Assembly: GCF_011397635.1 (NCBI RefSeq)
Contig: NC_064769.1
Span: 20,167,207-20,231,206, forward strand
Length of the DNA stretch: 64,000 bases
Reading direction: 5' to 3'
Source: Epinephelus fuscoguttatus
Taxonomy: Eukaryota > Chordata > Actinopteri > Perciformes > Serranidae
Made by a program: the position numbers and the translations under genes. A model generated the notes under the pieces. That model made no database searches and had not been told where the DNA came from. It saw only the letters and a program-made list of their open reading frames with translations. Positions 1 through 12,930 of this stretch are shown piece after piece. The stretch's first letter is position 1. The number at the start of each line of letters is the position of its first letter.

Positions 1-726
1 GTCTGTTCTGTATAAATTATGTAGAATTCTGTACATCTTACTTGTTTAAACTATGTATGCACTGACTTTGTCCGCCTGCTATTAATCATTTTATTTATCG
101 ACAGTGATAAAATTTTATATCTTAAGTTTCACTCCCCCGCTTCATACCATAGTCCCATTTTTGTCTTTTTGTAGGAGGGGCAGGGGATCTGTGCATGTGA
201 CTGTATATGTCACATATAAGTGGTATACACATCGTTTAGAGGCTAAGAACCTGATTGGAAATGCAAATCAGCACACTGTGTCAGGTTTTCCAGTCAAAAA
301 TATGTATTAACATTGTGTTCTGGGTAGCTGCCTATTCAAACTTTTAACGTTTAGTGTGTCTGTGTGTGAGAACATAATGATGAAAGTAAATGATGGTCAT
401 TCCCACACTCAGTTATGTCTCATAAGGTCTTGCAGCAATTTTAGGAATAAAACAACTTTGATAAAAGAACCAGAATTGAAAAAAATGGTCGAAAATCCTT
501 CCAAAATACCACATTAAGACAATAAGATATCGATCATTTCATTGAGGTATCTTGAGCTGAGAGGTCAAGAGATCCCTGTGAAAATGGCCATGCCAGTTTT
601 GTCCTTGCCAGTATCCTGCTGCGAGTCATATTTACTGTTTATTCTCGGCTACCTAAATTAACTGAATGAGTCATCTTGTTGCTGAATGCAGACTTAAGCT
701 AATGTTCACTGTGTGTTGATGTGCAG
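1..726 (+). other. intron of atp6v0a2 (upstream exons outside window)
   Basis: No coding segment is visible before the acceptor (gtgcag) at 721-726. The N-terminal hundred or so residues expected for the V-ATPase a subunit are absent here, so the first exons lie upstream of the window. The stretch is AT-rich and I see no clear repeat in it. Confidence 0.75.
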
Positions 727-3700
727 GAGCAGCTTCAGCGGCTGGAGATGGAGCTCAGCGAAGTGGCCCGAAACAAAGAGAAGCTGCGGAGGAACCTCCT
801 GGAGCTCACCGAGTACACGCACATGCTAAAGATCACACGGACCTTCATACACAGCCGCTCCAGAGTAAGTGTGTGTCTGTCACACCCTGCTTTTTGTTCC
901 AGTCCCACCCTGTTAGCATCACAGTCAAGATGCTTCCCCTCACCTTGCCAGTAGCGTCTTGTTTTCTTGTCATGTTTTGTTTCCCTGGGTGACGGGTGGA
1001 ACAAGAGCCGCCTTTAATTAAAGACACGGCCACAGTGCAGCCGTTACAAGCAGCACCTGACTCATCCGGGCTCCCGTTTTAGAAAAGGGATACAGCAAAG
1101 AGCAGCAATGGTGTCTTTTGTGAGACAGGCATTTGTGAGAATAAACATCACATTCCAGCGTGTGCAAACACCACATCGGCTTTATGTCGGACCATGTAAG
1201 GAGCAGTTAATGTAAGCTGTCATGAATGAAACATGTTCCCTTTTATAATTAGCATGAGGCTCTTGGTCCCCAGTATGAAGAATTCCCCACCATGGAGACA
1301 GACTCGGTGACAGGATGCACCGGTATGCAAAGACTCGGAGCCAAGCTGGGGTGAGCTGCGATACGTGTCATTTACATCCAAACAACAGGTCGTCTTAATG
1401 TGCACTGTCAGTAAGAAATAAACCTTAAAACTAATTTGATCTCTTCCTGCTGTAGGTTTGTGTCAGGTCTCATCCAGCGGGTGAAGGTGGAGGCGTTTGA
1501 GCGCATGTTGTGGAGAGTGTGTAAGGGTTACACCATCCTCAGCTACGCAGAAGTGGATGAAAACCTCGCTGATCTCGACACTGTGAGTCAAATTTAATTC
1601 AGACTTCTTGATAGATGCCAGGAAAGATATTCTAACTTTTGCCTTGCCTGTTGAAATCAAACAGGAGTTGCTGTCTTTTTGTTTCGTTTTTTAAACCATT
1701 GAAAACCTTGTTCTCCATCAGCTTCTTACTCTGAGCAGTGGGGTCCTACACGGATGCTATTTTCTGCTAAAGTTGGAACTTTTGATCATTTCACATGAGA
1801 GATTTCTGCAGTCGTGTGTTTGATCTTGTTGTATTCACTGGTTTTGAGTTGACAGACGGAAAAAGGTGATGTCACGTATTTCCATGCACCAATCAGAGCT
1901 TAGAATAGCTGCGAGGATGGTTGGCTTATGTTGTGTCTGTAAATCCGATCAAACCACATTGATACTTCATATGGGTTTAAATATTTAGGTTTAAATTAGA
2001 CATCTTTGAGCTTTAGTTATTTCCAACATTTCAATGTGGGGTCCATGTGGGTGGTAAACAGGCTGAAAAATGGGCCCTATATAAAGAAGAGGAAGATATA
2101 CTTTTTAATTTAATGATTCAAATTCTTTCACGCTGTTGTCATACACACACAGGCCTGAAATAGACACACAAACAGAACCCATACATGCATGAAATGGAGA
2201 GATGTCAGAGTGAGGGGGCTGCCCATGGACAGGCGTCTCTAGCAGTTGGGGGTTTGGTGCCTTGCTCAAGGGTACTGCGACAGTGCCCAGGAAACAAACT
2301 GACACCTCTCCAGCTACCAGTCCACACTCCATGTTTGGTCCGGACGGGGACTTCAGCTGGTGATTCACCTGTTCCCAACCCAAGTCCCTATGGACTGAGC
2401 TACCACCGCCCCAAATGGGATTGTCCACGGGTTCCATTTTGACTCCATGTCAGTTGCCCACATAGGTGGGTTTATATAAGTGGACCCCACATGGGTTATG
2501 CTATGGCTACCTGGGAACCAAGTGGGTATGGGCCCATCCATGGGGCTCACTTGGATAAACCCACCCATGTGGGCAACAGGCATGGGGTCAATGTGGAACC
2601 TGTGGAAAGTCCCATATTGGGCCCATTCTTCAGCCCAGTTACCACCCACATTGGCCCCATACACAAGTGTTGGTTGGTTTAGTTATTTGTGAATGTTAAA
2701 AGGTAAATGTAATAAAAAGATTTGGATTCAATAAGTGGATTCATTAACGGATTTGAATTCAGTACAATGCTGTTGAGCCTCATCTCCCACCCACACAGTT
2801 GTGGTGAAGCAAATTTGCTGAGTTTTGGATCTAAAGTCATAATAAATAAGGATGTTTTTTCAAAACTTCAACTTTGGTTGTGACTTATATAGTAATGAAT
2901 ATTTATAGTTACAATAAAATAGGGAAATAATAGAGAGATAATTTCAGGATTTAGCTGGCATTTCAGTAAAATTATGCTGCAGTGATAAAACAAATGATAA
3001 AATGATTAAACTAACGATGACATTTTTTTAAAGGGAAAGAAGGGAACGCCATTACCCTTGTTAGCAAAATGACCAAAATGTGTCCCCCTTGTTGACCTGC
3101 CATCTCTCTCCATCCTCCTGGTCCAGGCTCAGACGCCACCCTGTCCGGACCCAGACCTATAATTGATTTATTACTGAGAATTATTCAATTGTGACAGGGC
3201 GATTTAGTGGATTCACAGACCAATTGCTTGCGTTAAATCATCTCACGTGATGCTACACAGCCGGTCACATCTGTGCATTCTGATAAGCATTGCTACTCAA
3301 GTGAGTGATACACACACACAGGGGAGAGACAAGAAACAAGAGTTGGAGAACAAACTGTGTTTTATAGACAGAAAACTCCCTCAAATCCAAACAGAGGGCA
3401 AAGAAAATAGAATATTTTTATAGCACTGAATCATTACCAATTAGCACCTACTGGATACATCCCACTTGTGTGGCAGCAGAGGGGAAAGTATTGTGGTAGC
3501 GATACATGTAAAAGTCATATTTCATCACTTTATGATTTTTTATTGTGTTGTACTTGTAATAACTTCCCTGATGTGTGTTGTTTCAGGGTGAGATCAGCAA
3601 AAGCGTTGTGTTTCTCATCTCTTTCTGGGGAGACCAGATTGGACAAAAAGTGCAAAAAATCTGCGATTGGTGAGAACGCCATCATTGCATGACTTTATCT

Positions 3701-6700
3701 TTAAACTCCTTGTTGTATTCTCCTTCATCATCAGCCCACATGTCCGTCTCTGTTGTCCTCAGTTACCACTGCCATCTTTATCCTCACCCTGAGAATGACG
3801 AAGAGCGGGCAGATGTGCTGGACAGCTTGAGGACACGCATCCAAGACCTTAACAATGTAAGGCTGATGGAGACACGTAACATTTAACACATTCTCAGTGA
3901 GGTGGGAGTAACTGTTGTGTTGGTCCAGGTGCTGCACCGCACTGAGGACTACCTGAGGCAGGTTCTGCAGAAGGCCTCGGAGTCGGCCTACACCTGGGTC
4001 GTGCAGGTGAAAAAGATGAAGGCGATCTACCATATCTTGAACCTCTGCAGCTTCGACGTCACCAACAAGTGTCTGATCGCGGAGGTGTGGTGTCCTGTCA
4101 GTGACCTGGCAAACCTGCGCGGGGCGCTAGAGGAGGGCTCGGTGAGAGGAAGTATTGATTATCTATTAATGGTGACAGAACACTTGTTTGCAGACGTTTG
4201 ATGCAGCCTCTCTAAACCCAAAGCATCAATCTTGCAGCTAGGGATAAGAGAATAATCATTTTTTCTCCCTTGAGCTCGTTATATGAATCATCTTTGGCCT
4301 GTGAATTGAATTGGCTTTGCTTATCAGCTGTTATTTACTTAATTTGTATCACTAAGATGCATTTTTAATTCTTTCACATTATTCTGGCTGTCAGCTTTTT
4401 GGATGACTTCATCTCCTGAACCCCTCCATCTGTCATGTTTTTTTTTCTTTTTCTTTTTTTGGTATTGTTGGCCGAATCATTTGATTTGTTGTTGTTTGCA
4501 TCGCTTAGCATTTTCTTCTCTCACTGCCCAGTGTGTGCCAGCAATTCCTTCTGCTCCAGGCTGCAGATTTGGTTGTTTTCGGATCAAATTTCTCACCTAG
4601 AATTCACAATTGAGAAAAACTTTCTGGTCAGAGGATCACTCAAACCTGGGAAAATTTCACACAGCTGAATTAATGGAGCTCTAAAAATCATCGGTGTGTC
4701 TCTTAATTGATACAGTAGTGTTTCTAGATTTTTACACTTTTGTTTTTTTTAAACAGAGAAAAGGCGATGCCACCGTACCGTCCTTTGTGAACCGCATCCC
4801 AAGTACTGACACTCCACCCACCCTGTTAAGAACCAACAAGTTCACATCAGGCTTTCAGAGCATTGTTGAGGCGTATGGGGTGGGGGACTATCGCGAGGTA
4901 AGCCCAGGTAAGAACTCACACTGTGTTTTGTAAAGGTTAAACTTTAAAGGAATACCAAAATGATCATATGTGTGTCAGTTACTCACTCTGCATTGCCTTG
5001 AATTCATAAATAAAACTGTTTTTTCTCGCATGCCTCCAAGCCTCCAATAATGTTAGCATGATATATTTGTTTAGAAAACGTGTTTAGCATAAGACAGTTG
5101 TTTTGTCAGTGAACCTTGTGAGTTGTAATGGAGCCAAACTTTGTAACCTTGTCATCCCTGAGACTGTTTATGCTGAAGTGCTTTAAATTGTAAGGATACA
5201 GTAAAAATGCATGTGTTTGGGAAGTACTGAGCATACAACTGGATAAATAAGACCTATACTTCACAAGTTGTGTGAGAGTTTGTGAACAGATGTTTTGATA
5301 AGTTTTGCTGCTGATAAACGTGGCCCCCATTTACTTTAATTTATCAGGAATTTTCTCTGTTTATGGATTCTCTGTTCACTGTGGAAGAATGCGAGAAAGC
5401 AATGTTTTCTTCACGATTTTAGCACAACACAGGGTGAGTAATTGGTAAACAAATGATCATTTTGGGGGTGAGGTATTCCTTTAAAGTGTGTTTTTATTGG
5501 GTACAGCTATGGAGAAGTTTAGACTAAGCACACTGAAGACATTTTTCTCATCCACAGCTCCCTACACCATCATCACTTTCCCCTTTCTGTTTGCTGTGAT
5601 GTTTGGCGACCTCGGGCACGGGATGGTAATGAGTCTCTTTGCCTTGTGGATGGTGCTGACGGAAAAAAAACAGAAGAAGAAACGATCCAGTAATGAGGTA
5701 GGAATGAGTTGTTCCTCTCATCCATAATGCAGAGTCTGGTGGTTGTAAATTAGTTTTAGCTGATAGCTCTGTTGATCTCAGATATGGGCGACGTTCTTCA
5801 ACGGACGTTACATCATCCTGATGATGGGGCTTTTCTCTGTCTACACGGGGCTGATTTACAACGACTGTTTCTCCAAGTCGCTCAACATTTTCGGCTCTGG
5901 CTGGAGTGTCAAGGCTATGTTTACCAACCAGCAGTGGACGTGAGTTACACAAAAAAAAAAAAAAACGACACTTAGAGAAATAATTGTGTTTTAATGTTTT
6001 TTTCTAATTGATGCTTGATCTTTTCACATTGCAGAAATAAAACCCTCCAAACAAATGCTTTGCTCACGTTAGACCCTAACATCAGCGGTGTTTTCAGCGG
6101 ACCGTACCCATTTGGCATCGACCCTGTGAGTAAATGCATTCAGACATTACAGTCAAGATATAATCAATTTGTTCACATATCATTTTCACCAAGATGCTTT
6201 CTAAATATCCCCTCAGATATGGAACATGGCAGTGAACCGGCTGTCCTTCCTCAACTCCTACAAGATGAAGATGTCTGTTGTTATCGGGGTCATCCACATG
6301 AGCTTTGGAGTGGTGTTGAGTGTCTTCAATCACTTGTGAGTGGCACGAGATATACGTCCCTGGCAGTGACCTTACATCACTTTTGTGCGTGTAGTTACAG
6401 CACGGGCATCCATCAGTGTCAGGCAGCAACATTTACAGATAAAATTTATTTTCTGAGCGTAGAAACGTATTAACAACTGCCAGAAAGGCTAAACACACAA
6501 ACTAAATAACCAGCATTGAAGCTCTACTGGATGAAAATGAACTCTATTTATTTGGCAAGTGTATTGGCCCTGAAAATTTGGATCAGTTTGTGCCATAGAC
6601 CTCCATTAACAAGACTACAGCCATGCTAGCAGCTCTGAGAGGTTGTATAAGGCAAATCTGTGATTCGAGCTAAATGCTAATGTACAAAATGTGCTCAGGG

Positions 6701-9700
6701 TGCAGATTCCAGGTTATGATTCCCTAAATTTAATTTTTTATCTTTCAAAGCCAGCTACTTCCTATCCAAAACAGCTAATATGAGCAAAAACCTGATGAAG
6801 CCATGTTTGTAACATTTCAAATGAAGACCAAATCAAAAGAAGACGCAATTCAGCCTACTTCTTTACTATCAGCGTGATGTTTCCTACCATCACCTGCACC
6901 AAGTTATGAGGACGTACAGTGCTCTGCACGGGGCACGTGCTTTTGAATGAGCTAATATGAGCGTATTAACATGCTGATGTTTAGCAGGTGTAATATTACT
7001 ATGTTTGTTGTCTCATTAGCCCTCCCTACAGCCATGCCACCAGTGTGTCTAAAAATAACTCAGTGAGCCACACTAGACCTGTAGTTTATTTTGAATAATA
7101 ATTTCTGCTGCCATAAATACTCACTACACTGTAAAAATAATGTATTTGTTTTGACTTTAAAAATGTTAGTGTCCGGACTGCCTTTGAATGTTAAGTTGAC
7201 TGAATTTGAGACGATAAGTATTAATAATTTTGCAATGATTCAACTTGTCTTTTCAAATTCAGTCAACTAAGATTTTCAAGGCAGCTCAGACACTAGCTTT
7301 TTAATCAATAGTTAATTTGTACAGTGTAGAGGACCAAATTAGCAGCTAAAACATGGTCTCAAACAAAAATGATTTACTTCATTCTAAGTAACATTTGCTA
7401 AAAACTAAAGTGCACTCCTGTTTTAGCCTTTTTAACAGGTATGCTATGCAGGAATTATCAGCTACTGTTTGTGAACAGTATCACCAGCAGAAGTGAACCC
7501 CAGCTTTGTCCACATGGTGTTCTGCCTCGCTATATTTGTATTTTTTTAGGCACTGTGTCTGCAATTTTTGGAGCTTCCTCTTGGATTTGTGCTGCTTATA
7601 GTCTGACACCTGGTCGCTACCTTTTTATAAGACCTCACCTGCACACTGTGCCCAAGAATACAGCAAAATAAGAACAAAATACAGGCAGAGGGCAGAGTCT
7701 CTGCAGATAAATACACACACACACACACACACACTTCTATACATTGTTTTTAAGGAATATCCTGCATTGTATACCTTTAAGGCAGCTGTCTTACAAGGAG
7801 GTCCAATGCAGCAACCACAGCATGGAGTAATATCTCAAGAGAGATATTACAAGGTTTTCTTTAAGGAAACTTATCTAGAAGCCAATGAAATAGGACACAT
7901 GATGAAGTACCCATGTGTCATATCCCATAAAAATGCTTTTTCCTGTCACTAATGAAACTGGTGCAGTATTTGGGATCTAGTCATTAAAACCTTTCCCTCT
8001 CTATTTCCATACTTTGTTCTCTCTCTCTTCAGGCACTTCCGACAGAAGTTTAACGTCTACCTGCTGTTTCTTCCTGAGCTGCTCTTCCTGCTCTGTCTCT
8101 TTGGCTACCTGGTCTTCATGATTCTGTACAAGTGGCTGGCGTTTGGTGCGCGAGACTCCAGCCAGGCTCCCAGCATCCTCATCCACTTCATTAACATGTT
8201 TGTCATGCAGGGGAAGGATATCACTCCTCTCTACCCAGGACAGGTATGTGTTGAAACATTATCTATTTATCAGCTCTGGATGTATTTTGATGCTTGTTAA
8301 TGCATTTTTTGTTGTCTTGTCTTGATTCCAGACTGGGCTGCAGATTTTCTTAGTTGTGATAGCTATGCTGTCAGTTCCTGTGCTGCTGTTAGGAAAACCT
8401 CTTTACTTGTACTGGCTGTACCGTGGAGGCAAAGGCCTGCGCAGACGCAGAGTATGTGTGATCAACCATTTTGAAATATGTTTGTATGTTCAGCCTCAGT
8501 AGTGTTTGGTCACTTGTCAGTACTTCAAAACTTCTAAAATCAACACTGATGTCTCACCTCAGGGTTATGAGAGGGTGAGGCGTGTGAGTGAGGATGACAA
8601 TTCCACAGCACCATCCTATGAAGATGATGAAGAGGAGGGACTCGATGAAACGCCAAGCAGAGAAGCTCTTCCCAAAGAGGTCACACACACCGGGATGAAT
8701 GAATTATGTGAATTAAGTGAATTAATCATGAATTAAGTGTAATGTCATATCTATTGTTTGATCTAATCTGTTTTGCAGTTTGACTTTGGGGATGTGCTCC
8801 TGTACCAGACCATTCACACCATAGAGTACTGCCTGGGCTGCATTTCCAACACTGCATCATACCTGCGTCTCTGGGCCCTCAGCTTGGCTCATGCCCGTAA
8901 GTGCAGTCACGAAAAGTAGTTCACCCTGAGCTGTCCATGTGTCTTTGTTTCTGCTGACTTCTACTTTGCATTTCTTTACCTTAAATAAGAGATCATGTTT
9001 GTGTGTGTCTATTTGTGTTGTTTCAGAGCTCTCAGAGGTGTTGTGGGGCATGGTGATGCGCCTGGGTCTGAGGATCACCACAAGAGTAGGGGTGGTGTTG
9101 TTGGTCCCTGTGTTCGGCCTCTTTGCCATGCTCACCGTCTCCATCCTGCTGGTCATGGAAGGTTTATCAGCGTTCCTCCATGCTCTTCGACTTCACTGGT
9201 GAGTCTCAACTGATGCTAATGCTTAAATAATGGATCTTTAGAAACATCATTAGGGCCCTGATACACCAAGGTGACGGTCGGCTGTCGGTAAGCATCTGTC
9301 GCCCTAGTTTTTGCAGGGTGTCCCGCATCGTTGGCACTAGTCAACCCTTGTTGTCTGTTTTTTGGCTGATTCAGTGTATTCAATCGGTGTTGGAGCCGAC
9401 GCAGCCTGTCAGTGAGTGAAATCTCTCTGATTGGCAGCTCAGCTCAGTGCATGAGAAGAGAAACAACTGAAGTCAAGAGTGTGTGAGATCAAAATAAACT
9501 TATGAGTTTAAATATACTTTTTTTTAGCCATTTAGCTCTTAAGCAAAAACAGAAACTGCATAATTGGTCGCTAGCGTACGATAAATATCCTTTGCTCTTT
9601 CAACATCAAATTGTGTTATCATGGTAACTGGCTAACTAGCGTCTTGAATCCATCCTGCTGGTCTTACGCGTTTCTTTTTTTAATGATGCATACAGACAAC

Positions 9701-10112
9701 CGCCACCTGCTGGTATGGAGAAGTAGTTCCTGTCACTCAGGCACAGAGCACACGGGCTAGTTGGCCATTTGTTGTAGTGTTTGCGGTGTGTTCAAGTGCA
9801 ACTTTTTGACTGAGACAAAGGTGATGTGTGACAAGGAAACAGCCAGCTGTCATCGCCACTAGTTCTTTGATGTCGGTTTGGCGTGTCTGGGCCTTTAAGA
9901 CAGAGACATTGAATTAACAATGTAGTGACATCGGATTATTTTTTCAATGTGCTGAGCTCTGCTTTATTCAGTTTCCTGTGTCCTTACTCGCTTGAACATT
10001 TGTCTTCAGGGTGGAGTTCCAGAACAAATTCTACCATGGGAACGGTGTCAAGTTTGTGCCCTTCGACTTCTCCCTCCTGCCCTCCGTTTTTGAACAAGAT
10101 GGCTTGCTTTAG
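727..10112 (+). CDS. atp6v0a2: V-type proton ATPase 116 kDa subunit a2 (5' partial, 17 exons)
   Basis: This is the membrane-embedded a subunit of the V0 sector, which forms the proton half-channels of the V-ATPase in Golgi and endosomal membranes. Exons: 727-864, 1253-1350, 1456-1582, 3587-3669, 3763-3856, 3929-4141, 4757-4907, 5558-5697, 5782-5939, 6035-6125, 6217-6335, 8033-8243, 8332-8451, 8563-8679, 8779-8896, 9027-9198, 10010-10112 (stop TAG). They join in frame to 750 residues. The human protein has about 856, so roughly 105 N-terminal residues are missing. Seen: [10 protein letters not shown] near the start, [26 protein letters not shown] in TM1, and [20 protein letters not shown], whose arginine is the family's proton-path residue. 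That last motif spans the 8896/9027 junction. The sequence follows mammalian a2 more closely than I recall for a1, a3 or a4; paralog choice is from memory. The donor after 8679 (gtcaca) is weak. Introns carry several mobile elements, listed separately. Confidence 0.93.
2035..2660. mobile_element. inverted-repeat DNA element split by a SINE
   Basis: The left end near 2037-2090 (starting TGGGGTCCATGTGGGTGG) reappears in reverse complement at the right end near 2610-2660 (starting TGGGGCCAATGTGGGTGG). Similarity runs for about 45 bp, through GGCTGAA and AATGGGCCC. The interior is rich in CCCACATGGGT-like palindromic words. A SINE occupies 2103-2412 inside it. I could not define a target-site duplication, so the superfamily is open. 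Confidence 0.6.
2103..2412 (-). mobile_element. tRNA-derived SINE, minus strand
   Basis: Read on the minus strand, it opens GGGGCGGTGGTAGCTCAG, an A-box-like tRNA promoter head. It continues through a variable unit-like middle and ends in an AT-rich tail near 2103. The copy at 61391-61700 has the same head, the same middle (the word GACATCTCTCCATTT is shared exactly) and the same order of blocks. It lies in the intron 1583-3586 of atp6v0a2. Confidence 0.8.
4948..5480. mobile_element. TTAA-flanked MITE in atp6v0a2 intron
   Basis: The left end AGGAATACCAAAATGATCAT (4948 on) is matched in reverse complement by AGGAATACCTCACCCCCAAA at the right end (to 5480), and the match resumes at AAAATGATCAT. 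TTAA lies directly outside both ends (4944-4947 and 5481-5484). This is the hallmark of piggyBac- or Kolobok-type insertion. It has no open frame of note, so it is non-autonomous. Confidence 0.8.
7127..7326. mobile_element. palindromic 200-bp MITE with TA duplications
   Basis: The left arm begins CACTGTAAAAA and the right arm is its imperfect reverse complement over about 85 bp. Both arms share TTGACTGAATTTGA near the centre. TA flanks both ends (7125-7126 and 7327-7328), as for Tc1/mariner-type insertion. It lies in the long intron 6336-8032. Confidence 0.75.
7431..7720 (+). repeat. dispersed repeat, copy 1
   Basis: This segment matches the reverse complement of about 22615-22940. Shared words include TTCCTCTTGGAT, CAGTCT/AGTCTG blocks and AAATACAGGCAGAG near the end. 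The superfamily is not recognised. A short CA microsatellite (7712-7734) follows it. Confidence 0.65.
9253..9894. mobile_element. PIF/Harbinger-like MITE in last atp6v0a2 intron
   Basis: The ends are GGGCCCTGATACACC at left and, in reverse complement, AGGCCCAGACACGCC at right. TTA lies outside both ends (9250-9252 and 9895-9897), which fits the 3-bp TWA duplication of PIF/Harbinger elements. It is 642 bp long with no transposase frame. It explains most of the intron before the final exon. Confidence 0.75.
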
Positions 10113-11025
10113 AAATATGTGGACTCTGATGTACTGCATATGAGTGGAGGCAGACTTTATAATTGGAAAGGATGCTGGATGCTGGAATAATTCACACTGT
10201 GATGACGACAACAAACCTTGAAGACAATGGACTGAAACTCACTCTTGTAGCAACGTTTTTCACCGTGACGATTTTTAAAAATGTTATCGGCTGTGCTGAC
10301 TGCCTTACTACTGTACCCAGCAAACCTCTGGATACGCAGAGGTTCGAAATTCTTCTTCTGTTAATAATTTAATTTTGTAGTTGAGATAACGCTCAACGCT
10401 GCTTAAAGTTGGGTGAGTTTAAATATTTTATTTGCATTGTGCTGCGTAAACTGGTTTTGTATTATTTACAACATGGTATTTAAACAGTTATACAGTGCAA
10501 TGTAAAGTCACAACAATATCTATCAAAGACCATGTCGAGCATCCTGATGTAGTGCCATAGAGATTTATTTCTGACGATGATATAGGGATGCCTTTAGGTC
10601 TTTTAAAACTGCTCCTCCAAATGATGAGAGAAAACCTGCGGGCATCAAAATCTGAAGAAGGATTCAAAACATGACAACCTTTCTAGTGAGGCATACTGTC
10701 ACAAAGCACTTTGCAGAAATGATTGTACAATGACAAGTTTTCACTGACTGTGATGATGCCAAATGAAAATAATCTTCAACTGTTCGCTGTTTGCTTCTTT
10801 ACTTATTAACGCATTTATTTAAGCATAACCTCCCCTGTAATCGATAGAGAAATGTCAAATACTCCAGAAGAAGTCAAGAAGCCGTGGGCCTTTCTTTGAT
10901 GATACTGCTTGTTGCATTTGTTAATGATAATTAATCATTGTATTTATTTAAATTATTGTCTGTACAAGAGTCTAATATTTTACCATTTTGATGTGTTGAA
11001 TAAAGGTTTCAAGAAATGCAAGCAA
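10113..11025 (+). other. atp6v0a2 3' UTR with poly(A) signal
   Basis: AT-rich non-coding sequence follows the stop codon. An AATAAA at 10999-11004 is the best cleavage signal, giving a 3' UTR of about 0.9 kb. No repeat was recognised inside it. Confidence 0.6.
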
Positions 11026-11343
11026 GTAAAGCATTTGTGTCCAGTGCCATTTTATTCGCTGTGTTATATATTGATTTAGTGGGCAGTTAATTGATGACAA
11101 ATAATCATCACTATTAATTTACAGGCTCCTCTGTCAGAATCTTAATTGGGTGAATGAGCAAGTGTGTGGTGTTTGTGCCAACAAAGCGCTTGTCTGACAA
11201 ATCTGATGCTTATCGTCAGCTGTTACACTGACAGCAATGTGCATTTTGACAAGGCATCATACTTAGCCTGACTCTGTTTTTCTGTTTTTCTTTTTACTTT
11301 TCAGAGACATGTGTCAAAAAAATGTAGGCTTCAAAAGTCTTAA

Positions 11344-12027
11344 AGTGACAGTTCACCCCAAAATCACAACCACATATTTTCCCCTTACCTGTAGTGCTGT
11401 TTGTCAGTCTAGATTGTTTTGGTGTAAGTTGCAGTGTTGGAGACACTGGCTGTAGAGATGTCTGCCTTCTCTTGAATATAAAGAAACTAGATAGCACTCT
11501 GCTTGTGGTGCTCAAAGCGCCAAATGGTAAGATAATCCACACACCTTGCTGTGAGTAGCTTTACGGTACGTAGTACCTATTTTCTCTCAACCAAACACCG
11601 CCAACAATATCACCACACAGACAGAACCATGCATCTGCACATGGACAAGAGGTTTGTGCTTCTCAGCTGAGTAGTATCATTAGCTAGCTCAGTGGTGCTG
11701 GGTAAGTTAGCAGTAGATGCATGTTTCCATCTGTGCAGTGATGCAGTTGGCAGGCTGTAACTGCTCACAACAAGGTCTATGTTATTGTCTCATGATTCCT
11801 GGAAAGAGACATTTCTGTTCCTCGTTCAGTTTCTCAAATGTGTTTTTTTCTTGGCGCTCTGAGCACCACAATTTGAATGCCATCTGGATCCAGAAGAGAA
11901 GGCAGACATCTCCACAGTCGGTATCTCCAACACTGTGCAACCCACACAAAAACGGTGTAGACTGAAAAATAAAATTACAGGTTAAGAGGAAAAAATTTAT
12001 TTTTTGATTCTGGGGTGTACTATCCCT
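11344..12027. mobile_element. TTAA-flanked inverted-repeat element, family A copy 1
   Basis: It begins AGTGACAGTTCACCCC after TTAA (11340-11343) and ends GGGGTGTACTATCCCT before TTAA (12028-12031). The arms are long, over 150 bp, and carry GAGATGTCTGCCTTCTC and GTGGTGCTCAAAGCGC-type words. The same arms bound the larger copy at 42533-43821. The TTAA duplication suggests Kolobok or piggyBac; I cannot decide between them. Confidence 0.8.
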
Positions 12028-12086
12028 TTAAATACTCCAAAATGTGAGCAGAATAATAGCATAAAAGCATATTGTTTATGTGAGAT

Positions 12087-12250
12087 CTTTGTTTGTTTAT
12101 TAAGATCCCCATTAACTTTTGCATTGCAGCAGCTATTCTCCATAGGGTCTACACAGGTACATAGTGACAATACTAAACATACATTCATGCTACACAACAC
12201 AATACAACAATACGTCATAAAGCACATCCACTGTATAAGAAACACTAACA
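12087..12250 (-). repeat. LINE 3'-end-like fragment
   Basis: On the minus strand it reads GCTGCTGCAATGCAAAAG, then TTAATGGGGATCTTAATAAA, a tail type I recall at the 3' ends of many teleost non-LTR retrotransposons. No reverse transcriptase frame is present, so this is a 5'-truncated fragment. The family is uncertain. Confidence 0.45.
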
Positions 12251-12873
12251 GTTAACATAGTTTACAAAACACACATACAGTAAAGACTAAATAAATTGGC
12301 TTGACTGAATCCATCATATTCTAACAGATAAATATCATATAACATACAACAGAATAGAATACCCATGAAACATCTACTTATACTAACAGAATACTATGAA
12401 TTAGTTAATTTTATAAAGTATATAAGATATAAGCCATCTTTGGAGTGGCTTTAACCTCACAGTGTAAACTAGAGATGCAACACACACAGTATATGTACTA
12501 TAATGAAAGTCACCATGTAAACATTTGATTCTGATTTAATTTTAAAACTAAATTTTGATTAGAAATGTTTGTTTTAAATCTTAAAATATCTGACTCTAAT
12601 CTGCAACTAATTATTTCTTTGACTATTCTGACTTGTTTTAGCTGTTTTAATAGGTCTCATAATTCAGTATTTTTTCTCAGATATCTGAAAGTTATCTCAA
12701 AATAATAATAAAAAAAACATGTAAATCTTAAATATCTGGCCTTTCTTTTATGTTGCTGCTCTGGCCTTTTGTTAAAATGAATATCAACCCCTTTCTGAGG
12801 CAGTATTGCGTCCTCCAACAGACTCCTGCATCCTGCAATGATGTAGAAAACTGCAGTGTATGCCATATGTGTG

Positions 12874-12930
12874 ACACGCGCGCGCGCACACACACACACA
12901 CAGACGCACGCTATGCACGCACGCACACAC
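12874..12930. repeat. alternating CG/CA tract
   Basis: A run of (CG)n passes directly into (CA)n and then CGCACG words. It is a purine-pyrimidine alternating microsatellite about 400 bp upstream of the osbp2 start. Such tracts can adopt Z-DNA; no function is claimed. Confidence 0.7.

Noticed and set aside
5548-5952. 134-codon open frame on the minus strand
   Set aside because: It is antisense to two atp6v0a2 exons whose plus-strand translation matches the family exactly.
7127-7326. Possible microRNA precursor
   Set aside because: The hairpin is far longer than a microRNA stem and has TA target duplications; a MITE explains it.
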